Part shown: one piece after another, positions 22,599 to 35,000 of the stretch
How the letters are laid out: every line of letters starts with the position of its first letter
How positions within the stretch are numbered: the stretch's first letter is position 1
From: Neodontobutis hainanensis
Lineage: Eukaryota > Chordata > Actinopteri > Gobiiformes > Odontobutidae
Length of the DNA stretch: 64,000 bases
Direction: 5' to 3'
NCBI GenBank assembly: GCA_024349245.1
Contig: JALDNG010000954.1
Span: forward strand, 62,001 to 126,000
Notes under the pieces: model-generated
Databases searched by the model: none
Seen by the model: only the letters and a program-made list of their open reading frames with translations
What the model was told of the DNA's origin: nothing
Made by a program: the position numbers and the translations under genes

Positions 22599-25500
22599 GT
22601 ATCTGATCATAGTTCATATTTATTTTTACTGATATAATATATATATTATATACTATGCTTAAATTATTTTCAATACTAATAGTTCATAATTTTAAATTAT
22701 GAAGCAAAACAAAACAAATTTTTTGAAATAAATAAATCAACAAAGATCGCAATCATTCAAAATAGAAAAGATTATATCCATAATTAAATTTTTTTAAAAT
22801 TAATAATCACAAAATTTTGAAATAGTTCAATAATTTAACATTCCAGTTTATCAATCCATATTAAAAGTCATAAATATTCAATTTATTATTTTAATCCATC
22901 TGATTTGAATAAAATATTAGAAAGATTCAATAAATTCGAGACAAATATAATGTTGACAAACTTTGTTTAGGATGATCTGAACAAATTTCCATCTTATTTA
23001 TCATTAAAATAAGATATATTTTTAAAATAAAATATATATCGTTTATTTAATTATCTTTAAACTCTAAAATACACTCAATTAAATCACACATTAATAAAAA
23101 AGCTTCTATAAAAAAGATGTCAGATAAATTTTTTCTGAATATCAATTTAGTTTAATTTTAATAATATGAAAATATAAAATTTGTTATTGAATAAATGATG
23201 AAATAGAATTATTTCATGAAACCATTAATTTTTATAGATAATTTAAAAATTATAATAAAATCACAAAATTACGAAAATATAATATACTTAAAAAAATTAT
23301 ATTTTGAATTAAAAAAAGATTTTTATTATATTTTTTAAGATTTAAACATCGATATATTTTGACATTAGATATTTAAATACAATTCTTATAATTTAATTGG
23401 TTATATTATACATATTATATCATGATTTTTTATCGATGAAAGCTAAACATTAACAAATAAAAATGTTCATATTTTATTTTTTTGGAATAATCTATTATCG
23501 TTCTATTTTTATTTATTTATTATTAAAACTTTCAAAAAAATAAATAATTTTAATATCTTATTTTTCAATCGTTAAAAATAAATTACTAAATACGATATGT
23601 TCAAAAGAAAAATATCATATTTAAAATATATATTCTTCTCTGAAAATTTTAACCGAAAAATATTTTTAAGCTTTGTATTTAATTTATAAATATGTTCTTG
23701 ATATATATTTATTTGTATTTTATATAAAAATAAAACAGCTTTCTCAGCTGATATACAATATATAATAATTTTTTTTTTGATAAAAAGATGAAAAAAATAA
23801 TATTTTTCATATATATATATATCTTATAATAATTGAATTATATTTTTAAAATTTAAATGATTCAAATTTTAAGCTTGCATAACCTATATAAATGCTATTT
23901 CATACTCATGATAGAGAATACATAGAATTCATTCATATTAATCATGTTTTATCCACAGTAACAAGCTGTTTTCAAATGTGAATATATTTTTCTAAATTTT
24001 TAGTTCACACAAAAATAACTCTGATGAAGTTTTTTAGTTTCTTATATCTTAATATGAAATAAAATATATGAATTTGTCAATTTGGAAAAAATTTAAATAT
24101 ATCAAAAATCTGCTGAAATTTTCATGTCAAAATTAACAAAAGACATTTATTTTTTAATTAACTGAAATTAATTGATCATAACAAGATTTATCCATGAACA
24201 AAAATTTTTTAAAATATTTAAAAATATATATAACATATTCTTTTGTATCTGTATGATAATATTTCATAATTTCGATAAATAAAAGTGGGCTATATGAAAA
24301 ATATTTAACATTTATTTTGTTAATTGTCATAAATTATATCTGATTTATAATTAATACTTTAGGCAGAACTCATAAAACACAATCCTACGTTATACTCTCA
24401 AGAAGGTATTTTTGAAATTTCCAATCATTTAAAACAAATATAAGAATTATCGTGAAAAAATTAAACAATGATATTTTAAAATAGAATGTATATTATAAAC
24501 ATATATGTATTTTGTTCAAATATAAATTTAAATATGTTTAAAAATATAAAATTTTTGAAAAGATCAACAATTTGAATATATCTCAATTAATTACGAATTT
24601 AAATAATTTATTGTTATTATTATAGTTTTTTAAACAAAATGAAAAAAATATTTTCATTAGACTCAAGATAATCAAATTATATTCTCACCTGAAATTCTAT
24701 AAAACTTATTTTTCGTAATATATGTAAATATACTCAATTTATAGCGATTTTTATAACCAAAAATAAATCATATTGAGATATCATTTAATAATCATTAAAA
24801 AATATATTTTTGTAAAAATTCGATATTTTGAAACATGCACATTTATATTTTTTATTGAAATAAAAAACAGATATTGTCTAAAATTTTTTATATCTAAAAA
24901 GATCATTTATTTTCATAAAATAAATATTCATATTTTTGTTTCACAATTTATTTGCTAAATAGCATAATGTACGATTATATTAAGATCAAATTAACAAAAC
25001 CGATATTTAATAATAAATTTATAAAATCACAAATCTTGGTATTTATAAGAAAATTAAAATTTATTTATGTTTATGATATCAAAAGAGCTAAATATATGAT
25101 TTATTAAATTAATTAACAGATTTGCAAAAAAAATTTAATATTAGCAATTTAAATGTATTTAGTTTTGAAAGTGAATTTGAATTTTATTCAGTTTATTGAA
25201 TACTTCTCTTACGCAATTATTATTTATAAATAATGTAAAAATTTGATCATTTACTTTTTATTAAAAACAAATTTTTTTTAATTTTTTAAATTACAGTTTC
25301 AAAAAATTACAATTTTATTTCATATTAAATGTTAAATATTATTATTTTAAATATGTTACAAGGCATATTTATAATACTTTTTTCCCAAACAATGCTATTT
25401 AAAATTTATAGAAACGATAAATAACACATCGAATTCATAGAAATCATGGATTATAAAATTAAAAATATTTATATCATTTACAAAATTAAATATCTTTTTA

Positions 25501-28500
25501 TTTTAATTAATTCGCAGTTGGTACAGCTTTTACGGAAAAAGATATACTTCTAGATGTTACAAGTATGAAGTTTACAACGTTTAAAAATTAAAATGATGTA
25601 TCATTAATTGAAATATTTTGATAAATTTAATTTGAAAGAGAGATTGCAATTATATAATATGAGAAAAGGTTAAAAAATTCAACATATGCAAAAGTTAAAA
25701 TTAATTATTGATTATCTTTAGATAATTATTCAATATTTTGTTTTCGTCGTCTGACGCAGAAGAGTAACATAATAATAATTAATTTTTTTAATATAAAACA
25801 TTATTAATGTTCGTTTTAAAATTTTAAATGAAACATAAATTTATTAATTATATTTTTTTACGTTTATTAATAGATTCATATTATATGTGATAAATAGAAT
25901 TCATCTAAATGATATGACGTTTTTCATTAAATTATATTAATTTGGCTTGCTAAATATTTAAGTTTTACTTGTTAAATATTAAATAAAATGTTAATCTGTT
26001 AGGCGACTGCGATAATGTGAGTGTTTCTGTATATGAAATAAAAATCGGTATTCTTGAAAATATAAACCTCAAATAAATGCTAATTAAAATATTTTCCTTA
26101 AATATTACTCATATGTCCTTATAATGAAAATATTTTTTTTAGTTTTCTATATGCTTCGATACTTTTATAATTTTTTTCATGATGGTGAATGATAAATTTT
26201 TCGAACGAATTTAAAATAACTTAAAATTTTATTTTTAAATCATCAAAATTAAATCTAAATAAGTTGAATATTTTAAAATATATTAACTTTCAATAAGTGA
26301 TATTTGTATTTTGAACACAATAATCTAATTATAATAATTTTTATTTCAAATATATTTTTAATGAACATCAGGCACAAATAATCATAATATATACATGAAT
26401 TCTGGCATAAGAGTTATAGGTATATTGTTAATTACATAAACCTCTATTTAAACCTTTTAAAATGTGTTATATTAAATTTTTGATAAATACAGAAAATATT
26501 TTTTTTCTTTAAAAATAAAATTCAAATAATCATTTAATAATAGAGTTACTTTTATAATTTTATAATTTTGAAAATATCAACATATGCAATTGTGAAAATT
26601 ATATTTATTCATATTTTATTATGTTTTAGACGATCCCGATACTTGTGGATGGAAAACATACAATGAAAATGATACATATCTAGGTAAAACTTGAAAAAAC
26701 TATCTTTTAAAATGGATTTTTATTCTGCAAAACTAAAATATAAATGTGCATTTCATGATAGTAAATAAAATTACCTTTTATTTGATATAAATTTATAATC
26801 TTTGTAAATTGTTCATTTTAAGATTTATGTATTAGTAGACATTTAGTATGTTCATTTTTATTCATTAAAATTATTCTTAAAACCACAGAAAAACCAATAT
26901 ACGATTGTCGAAGATCTCTAAAATTTAAATATGGTAATTTTAAGAATATATTATATTTCAAGCTATTATAAAATATATATATTAAAATTTAATACTGTAA
27001 TGATAAAAAATATTTTGTAAATTAAATATGAAGATGATACAACATTATAAACTAACTACATCAAAATATAATTTATAAAAAGATATATCTACTTAAATGA
27101 ATTTCCAGATTTTTTAATATGTTTATCAAAAAATTATTTGGATATTTTTTGTATATAATTTACATCTATAAATATGATAATATAAAAAGAAATTTTTACT
27201 AAGCTCAAACAATTTCCAAATAATTAAAATAATTTTAAGGTCATACATGTGAAAAATCAAGTAGAGATTCTGTAAATACTCAAAGTATGTTAATAAAAAA
27301 ATGAAATATTAAACAAATCATGTGTTTAATATATATCTAATTCTTGGCGTATTTATATCATTTATAAATAAACTTTAACTACTGACTATAAACAATAGAA
27401 TATATGTAAAAATAATTTTTAGAAAAATTTTCAATACCATGTAATTGGAAACATTCGATAAAAAAAGGCAAAGCATTTATATGATTAAAATTTAAAAATT
27501 TTCAAAAAATGAATAACTTTTTTTTATTTTGAAAATGAATATGTTTAGATATTTAATTTAGAATTAAAATTGCACTTTAAAATATCTATAATAGAGAAAT
27601 ATTTGGAATAGTATAAATTTTTTATGTTTGATTTTTACGTAAGTCATATTTAGAAACAAATGTAAACGAAAAGTCAACAGGTATGTATAATATAATTTAA
27701 ATATGTATTTGTGTTAACATAATAAATTATTTTACAAACGATATACCCCCAATTAAAAAATTCATTTCATTCATTGTCAAACTATATTAATTTTAAAAAC
27801 ATTTTAGACTAAAAATATATCAATTATTCTTAAAATAAAAAATATTTTTATGATTAATAGCACAATGCGGCTTCAAAAATTATTGGAGGAATGAAACTAT
27901 AGAAAGTAATCTATCAAGAAATAAATATGATATAAATTGATATGTTATGAAAATTTAAATTTAATAGATATATGTTATAAAATAAAATTTTTTCATTCAT
28001 ATGAATTAATAAAATATTAATAAATGATATTTATCAGGGAAAAATCCAATATCATGCGAATTGATGAAAGGGCCTCTATATGGTAAGAATAAAATTTTTT
28101 TCATCGACTATAAAATTTTTTACACTAATCTATTTAAAAAATATATTTTCTTAATTTTATAATTTATAAAACAAATTTTTTATAACATAAAACTATTATT
28201 TTGAGTAAATTATTACAAATGCTATGATAAGTTAAAAAAGGCAATGACAGAATCTTTGTTCAAGTTAATGCCAATTTTTTTAAATACATCTTTTGTTCCT
28301 ATTCAAAAATATTTTTAATCTTTGGTATAAATCATTAAAAATACCAAAATTAAAATATTAAATACGGATTTAAATTTAAAATTTTTTATAAAAATTTTAA
28401 TATAAATATTAAAAATCTGATATTTACTTAACATTAAGAACAATGTGGAGTTGAATATTTCAAGAAACACGTTGAAGTCAATGGTAATATTATAATTAGA

Positions 28501-31500
28501 TCAAATATTTTAGTTTGGTAATTCAATACAACGAATAAAATTTCTTCTTATTTATAAGTTGTTATTTTATATTTTTATATTGTATATTTAACATGTAGAT
28601 TTATATTTCAGATTATAAGTTGTAAAATAACCATTTTTCTTATTTTTCCCTAATTATCAACTTAAATATTTTTATTCGCAGCAACTTTTCCTGTTCTGTG
28701 TGATGAAGAATTTGGTAAAAATGGTATACTTTATATAATATTCAAAAATAAAAATAATTGATACTTAAGTATTTATAAAAAAGTGTTAAAACATAATACG
28801 AAATTAAATATTCATAATTATTTGAAATACTATTTAAATGAAAGATTTTTTGAGGAGACAATTTTAAATATATTATTAAAAATATTTAATTTGCGATCTA
28901 TAATATAATAAAGCGTAGAAATTTTGTCTATTTAATAAAACATACTTGTAACTATTTAGACGAATTTTGTTACCAAGAAAAAAGTAGAAATGAGCACACA
29001 AAGAGTAAAGGAAAAATAAACTCTTTTATAAAATAATTTATTAAAATATGTTTTATTTAAATTATTTTTCGAATAGATTTTAAATGAGTAATATTCTCAA
29101 TATAGACTACTTTGTATATGTACCAATGATTAGTTGTTAAATAATATTGAAATTTAAGATAATTATTTAATATCATTTTAGATATAACTATTAATCCGTG
29201 CAACTTGACAGATCCATTTTTATCAGGTATAGACATAAATAAACATATAATTTAATGGAAATTATATAATTTAATTTTCAAATATTTGTTGTTAGAAAAT
29301 TATATTAAACAAAAAAACTTCAAAGATATAATTCATTTTGAATTTCATAAGCATTTTAACATGATATAATTCAAAGTATATCGGCTTTACAAAAGAGGAG
29401 CTGCAAATGAAAATAGTCAAGGTATCAAAAAGAATGATAATAAAAATACAAAAGAAATTTATCATCAGTAGTTTTCTGTAGACTTATATTTAAATATTTT
29501 TAATTTAAGTTACAATTTAGTCATATAAAAATTATAATTTTAAACTATAATTTAAGATTTATATTCTTAAATTATATTCTTATTTAAAAATAATATTTTT
29601 TCCAGATATATGTGTTAATAAATCGTATATTGTGGATTCTGAAACCAAAGGTAAATTTTTTCTCTAAATATAAATAATTCGAAATTTATAAGAAAATAAA
29701 TATAATATTTCAAACGATAAAATTTATAACATCTTTATTTTATTAAAAATATTCATTTCTATGATTTTTGATTATTTATTTTAATAATACTTAATTTAAG
29801 TGAACGAAACAGCGGCTTGTAATGGAAAACATATCAATATCACTCGTAAATATTATCATCTAAAATTTTTAAATTACAAAATCTTTTTATTTTGAATATT
29901 ATAATTTTTAAAAATATAAATATGAAATACATCAAAAGCTAAATCGTATTCAAAAGACAACGAGAAAGGTAACAATATAAAACAAAAATAAATATATAAT
30001 ATTATTATATATAATAAAATATCTTGACAATTAAAATTATTTATACTTAACTAAGTATAATAAGAATAATTAATTAATATTTTTAATATATAAATAAAAA
30101 AACTGATAAAAAGAAAATTTGACGTATATATTTATATTTTTAAATTAAAATCAATTAAAAAATTTAATTATGAAAGAAATATACACAATATTTTTTAAAT
30201 AAATCTTCACAGTTTAAATTGTAAAAGATAAAAAATTGATTATTAATGTGTTATCTTAAGTATAAATTTTTAAAATGAATTTATTTTTATTTATAAGCCG
30301 TTTTGAAAATAATTATAACATCTCATAAAATAAAAATATTCAATTTTTGTTAATTATTCCTATTTATTTCTCATAAAATTAGTTGACGATAAATAAAGCG
30401 AATATTTATCTTTAAATTTTAACAAATTATAATTTATATTTCAAAAATTGAATTGTTATAAATATTATTTTAAAAACATGCATTTAAATTTTATTTGTTG
30501 AATATTTATTTTATATCAAAATTATTACATTCAAGTAGAAATATTTTTGTTTTACTTTATAAAATAAAAATATTGACAGAATTTTATTCCACGATAAAAT
30601 GTAGATTAAGATGTATTATACAATATAAATTTACATAGTTTAACTTCTAAACAAATTTTCTGGAATTTGTTTCTTAATTCACAAATTGATCATTAAAATT
30701 TTATAATTTATATTCTTTTTTAGAAATCTTCTGCAGCCAAAATCAAAATTTAACTCTTATCATTAAAGGTAGGAGATATTTTTTATTTGTACCATTAACT
30801 GAATTTTTAATAAATTCATAGAAAAAATCAAATTAAATTTCAAAATTTTATTTGGAATGTGTCAAATAAAAATCAACGGGATTGATTTAAAATTAAACGT
30901 ATATGTAAATAATATTAATATATATCAAATCGTAGAAAAATAAAATTTGACTTTAAATAATACAGGGATAAATAATTTAATTATAAAATTAGCAACTTTT
31001 CAAAATACAAATAAACAAAAATGTCAAAAAATTGAAGGTATTTTCTTGAATTAAATTATCATTATTTATAGTTTTGATGTAATTAATTGATATATTAAAA
31101 TATTTAAAAAAATTGTGAATTTTTATTCTATCTAAATATAAATTATATTTACATTTTTCAATATTGTTTACATTATTATATTTTAAGAAAATTCATTTCA
31201 AGTGGAAGGCGTTAAATGTAAATTTTTTTGACCAAGATACTTTGAAATGTCATATTTTAATCTTCAAAGAGATTTTTATCATTTTATTTATGATTTATAT
31301 GTAAAAGTATGAAATAAATAAAATATTTAAAAATCATATTTCATAAATTTTTAAAAATGTTAATGAATTTAAAAATAAGCTAAATGTGATGAAACGTACT
31401 ATCAAAAAAAACTTACGACAGCAGGTAAATTAAACATAATTAAATAATATATTAACTGAGTAAATTATTTGATACATGAAGCTATATTTATTTTAAACAT

Positions 31501-31996
31501 TTTAATTATTCATATATAAAAAATAATAAATTTGAAATTTTTACTCATGCTTATTTTATATCTATATATATCAATATATATGAAAAATAAAAATTTAATT
31601 TCAATTCTCTAAATGTTAAGATATAAGAAAATCATTTTGTAAGTCTGGAATAACTGGTCTAAAAGGTATAATTTATAATATTATAATTTATTAAAGTTAA
31701 AATAAATTAATTGATAATATTTCTTTCAAATATTTTAAATATGATATAAAGAAACTATCTTTTCAAAACATTATTGATCAAGGTTTACATTAATAATAGT
31801 CATTTATATATATTTTAATCCAAGATGCGATTTCATGATATACTATATTATGATATAGATCATAATATTTACCCATTTATATGATATTTAATTTTAAATA
31901 TTACTTAGATATGCAAAAATAGTAAAAATGTTATTTTTATTATTAATAATAAAATCTTATTTAGTTAATCAAGACAATCCATTTGATGAAGATTGA
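22560..31996 (+). CDS. multi-microexon gene for a secreted-type, cysteine-patterned protein (BICYCLE-like), about 339 residues
   Basis: Exons, in order: 22560-22598 (tentative), 24363-24405, 25518-25562, 26003-26047, 26372-26419, 26630-26683, 26889-26933, 27240-27284, 27654-27680, 27861-27905, 28038-28082, 28439-28483, 28682-28723, 29182-29226, 29377-29421, 29606-29650, 29801-29845, 29939-29968, 30724-30768, 30993-31037, 31188-31217, 31380-31424, 31621-31665, 31965-31996 (stop TGA). All 21 internal exons from 25518 on start and end in phase 1, 15 of them are 45 nt, and each sits between AG and GT, mostly GTA. Total 1020 nt, an exact multiple of three. Six cysteine modules result, with C-x18-C spacing in five. 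A uniform phase-1 microexon chain plus Cys-Tyr-Cys motifs is the described hallmark of aphid BICYCLE effector genes; assignment to that family is inference. An optional 42-nt exon may lie at 27109-27150. Introns run from about 90 to 1760 nt. Confidence 0.85.
24363..26419 (+). other. N-terminal exons 2-5 of the microexon gene
   Basis: Exon 2 (24363-24405, or 24367-24405 as a 39-nt phase-1 exon after TTTAGGCAG) reads LIKHNPTLYSQE. Exon 3 (25518-25562, after ATTCGCAG) reads GTAFTEKDILLDVT. Exon 4 (26003-26047, after CTGTTAG) reads DCDNVSVSVYEIKI. Exon 5 (26372-26419) reads TNNHNIYMNSGIRVI. Lengths are 43 or 39, 45, 45 and 48 nt. Only exon 4 has a cysteine, so this part does not follow the paired-cysteine plan of the later modules. 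Confidence 0.75.
26630..26933 (+). other. cysteine module 1 (exons 6-7)
   Basis: Exons 26630-26683 (54 nt) and 26889-26933 (45 nt) read DDPDTCGWKTYNENDTYL and EKPIYDCRRSLKFKY. The two cysteines are separated by 18 residues, with Tyr five positions after the first cysteine. The phase-1 junction codon falls between them. The donors are GTAAAA and GTAATT. Confidence 0.85.
27240..27680 (+). other. linker exons between modules 1 and 2
   Basis: Exon 27240-27284 (45 nt, reads HTCEKSSRDSVNTQ, donor GTATGT) and exon 27654-27680 (27 nt, reads TNVNEKST, donor GTATGT). Both are phase 1-1. The donors are the best consensus matches in the gene. A possible extra exon at 27109-27150 (42 nt, phase 1-1, contains LICLSKNYLDIF) precedes them. 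Confidence 0.75.
27861..28082 (+). other. cysteine module 2 (exons 10-11)
   Basis: Exons 27861-27905 and 28038-28082, both 45 nt, read AQCGFKNYWRNETIE and RKNPISCELMKGPLY. The spacing is C-x4-Y-x13-C. The intron between them is only 132 nt. The GTAAGA donor after the second exon is near-consensus. Confidence 0.88.
28439..28723 (+). other. cysteine module 3 (exons 12-13)
   Basis: Exons 28439-28483 (45 nt) and 28682-28723 (42 nt) read EQCGVEYFKKHVEVN and ATFPVLCDEEFGKN. C-x18-C is kept; position +5 is Phe, preceded by Tyr. The Q-C-G start is shared with module 2, suggesting that modules 2 and 3 arose by duplication of a two-exon unit. Confidence 0.88.
29182..29421 (+). other. linker exons between modules 3 and 4
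   Basis: Exon 29182-29226 (45 nt) reads ITINPCNLTDPFLS and has one cysteine. Exon 29377-29421 (45 nt) reads YRLYKRGAANENSQ and has none. Both are phase 1-1. The acceptor TTCAAAG of the second is weaker than its neighbours, but the length is again exactly 45. Confidence 0.7.
29606..29845 (+). other. cysteine module 4 (exons 16-17)
   Basis: Exons 29606-29650 and 29801-29845, both 45 nt, read DICVNKSYIVDSETK and VNETAACNGKHINIT. The spacing is C-x4-Y-x13-C. The sequence carries N-x-S/T sites (for example NKS, NET, NIT), as expected for a secreted protein. A 30-nt exon without cysteine (29939-29968) follows. Confidence 0.85.
30724..31037 (+). other. cysteine module 5, divergent (exons 19-20)
   Basis: Exons 30724-30768 and 30993-31037, both 45 nt, read EIFCSQNQNLTLIIK and ATFQNTNKQKCQKIE. 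Two cysteines are present, but the spacing is 21 residues and no aromatic residue stands at +5, so this is the one irregular copy. A 30-nt exon (31188-31217, reads NSFQVEGVK) follows, as after module 4. Confidence 0.8.
31380..31665 (+). other. cysteine module 6 (exons 22-23)
   Basis: Exons 31380-31424 and 31621-31665, both 45 nt, read SKCDETYYQKKLTTA and DIRKSFCKSGITGLK. C-x18-C with Tyr at +4 and +5. This is the last module before the terminal exon. Confidence 0.86.
31965..31996 (+). CDS. terminal exon of the microexon gene
   Basis: After the acceptor TTATTTAG, phase 1 gives VNQDNPFDED and a TGA at 31994-31996. The acidic tail is followed by a possible polyadenylation signal ATTAAA at 32014-32019. 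Confidence 0.7.
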
Positions 31997-32013
31997 ATGT
32001 CATGAAATCGCTT

Positions 32014-32019
32014 ATTAAA
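32014..32019 (+). terminator. possible polyadenylation signal
   Basis: ATTAAA lies about 20 bases after the stop codon of the microexon gene. Such hexamers are common in AT-rich DNA, so only the position supports it. Confidence 0.3.
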
Positions 32020-35000
32020 GAACGCAAAACGCTTATTTTATTTTATAAAATAATCTTAATGCTTTTACTTTTGATCTTGTTTTTTTTCATAAAAATGATC
32101 CAAAATATTTAATATTAATAGGATATACGAATCAATTATTTTAAGATTAAAAGTTATAAAAATAGATAAAATCAAATAATTCAAATTATTATGCTTTGAA
32201 ATTCTATTTATTCTAAATTTGATAATTATATATTTTTAATAAGGTAATTTAAATGGTTATTATTAGGTTTTTCAAAAATTTAAAAAATATTTACATCAAA
32301 ATCGTTTGATATGTTTGAATGTATTGATAAAAATTTGTTAAACGTATTTGCAATTAATATATAACATGATTTTTTCACAATAAAATAACTCGAATTAGGT
32401 TTACAGCTTGTATGAATCTGTAATATTTGGATTATAGATATTCATTTAGAATTATTGATAAATATAAAATTTTTATTTTATATCGCATTTTAAAAAGTAT
32501 ATTTGAATTTTGTGACTTAATTAGTGACAAAAATAATATTTTCAGAAAGATCTCTATATATTATTGACCTGAATTTGTAATGATTGAAAACAAAGAATAT
32601 ATCACACTAAAAGAATATATTAATTGATAATATCTTTTTTAATAATTATTGGGAAATCTATTTTAGGATAATTTATTCTTTTTATCTGTTAGATAATATT
32701 TGTAATTTTCAACTTATGCACAATTTTATTTGTTTTAACAACAATGATTATAATAAATATATTATTTATCTGATACGAAATGATGGTTTTTTAAAATTGT
32801 TTTCATTTAAAAATAAATAAATCGTTATGTATAAGAAAAATTTCTGATTATATGTATTTACATAGTTTTTTATTTTGATTGATACGATGTTTTAATAACT
32901 GTTTATGTAAAATGATATTTTGATAAAATTAGTTAAATCTATATAAGTATTAAATCTTTTCAAAATATTATGAAGTATAAAGTTTCTTAAATATGAATGA
33001 AATAAATTTGAAATATTTGTGATAGATATTCAAATTTGAAATTCGAATATAGATTCTATATTGGGAAAATCAAATATATTTTCGAATCTGTAAAATATTT
33101 TAAAATGAAGTTAAAACAACGAATTTAAATCAATAAAATTTATTTGAAGTAATCTTTGTTGATTTGTTGTCAACTATATAACAGTATTTCAGAATAAACT
33201 CTAAAAATTTTAACCACTGAATGTTATAAATAAATAATAAGTCTTGAACAAATTAAATAATTTATGTTAGAATTTACTTCTCATACATTTAAATTTTTGG
33301 ATATTTTAGATTAAATACTCTAATTTGTAAGATTATAACTAAATTTAGTATCATTTAAAAAATAGCGTTGCAAGATTAATAATTTTAGTGGGATATTTAT
33401 AACGTATGGCTGATGTAAAAAATAAGTAACATATATCAATATCTAAGAAATTAATGATTAACTACCATAACTACCGAATATTATTTGAGTGTTGTTAATT
33501 AACTTTTAAATTACACAATATCAATTGTCTTATATAATATCGAGATTGAATCTCAATTCAAAAATCATTTCTTTATCTCTGTGTGCACGTGTTTAAGGCT
33601 AAAATAAAACATTAGATTTATAAGTTATATTCTTCGGTATAAGGCGACTCAAACTTGATTCTTGCAAACAAACATAAAACATAATTTTCAACAATTATGA
33701 TTTTTCTAGAATAAGATCAATTCGTTTGAGAATGGGAATGTATTTTATTTTAAATTAAAAATATAATACATATGATTTATCTTTTATATTTCCATATTAT
33801 AATAAAGAAACATTGTGTGATTATAATGGTCTCTTCATTGAATACTATCGTATATTTTGAACATTTTTCATGAAATTCAAATAAATTATGCAGTTTACCT
33901 GGTGTTAAAATGACATATCATTGTAAAAATATTATATTTTTAATTGTTATGTATAGGAACCTGATCGTCAAGGAAAATTAATTTTAGGTTTATCAATATT
34001 CATAAATTTATATTTGAGCTCCAAAAAGTTGGTGTTATTAATCACATATGGTAAAATACTTTTAATTTTATCAGATGTAAACTTAATATTGTCTAAGCCA
34101 TTGTTTGTAGAATTTATGAAAAATTATTAATGATATATCAGAAAAATATGAAAAATCTTTCTTCGATTTTTATATTTTCAATTTAAATAAAATATCATTT
34201 CATGATTTTATATTTATTATTTGTAGAATTTCAAAAGAATTTAATCAGATTTATTAGATCTTACATCTCCAAAATAATTTTGTAAAGATAAAATGTTATT
34301 TTGATGAATGAAAAATTACTGTCACCATCTGAAAACACCCTAAACTGTATCATATATCGTTTGGAATAGGATATAAAGAAAAGAGCAAAATTCTTTTGTT
34401 TTGTATGATTATCAAGACATATAAGTGTGAATTTTTGAAATTTTTACTTCATCTCATAACAGATAAATTTTATTTTAGAACACTATTAGCAGATATAATT
34501 TCTTTAATGAACCATTATGAGTTATATATGAAAATAGCTGTTTTCAAATTTATGAAAAAATTTTTAGGACATGTTTATTTTAAAACCATTTTTTAACATC
34601 ACTGTAAAATATATCAAACACAAATATTGTGTGAATTTAGAAGACGTCGTTTCTATAAATTATCATGTCAATTCATAAAAAAATATAATGTCATTTTATG
34701 AAAAAAATAAATTTGATACATTCATTCCAATTTTAATATTTCTGATCATAATATATGGAATCGATGTTAGCAATGTATATTAGTTTATTTCCCATCCCAA
34801 AACTTATGAAATATGGTCGTTTTAAAAGTGTCTAATCATTCTCGGAAGATATTAAATTTAAAATTGTTACAGGGCAGAATAAAATATTTATTAATTTTAT
34901 TTTAAAAATAAGATTCTCTTAAGAACGATTAATATGTATACATGTGTTATATTTTTTAATAAAATAATAATAAATATATGATATTTTTTATGCTTGTTTG

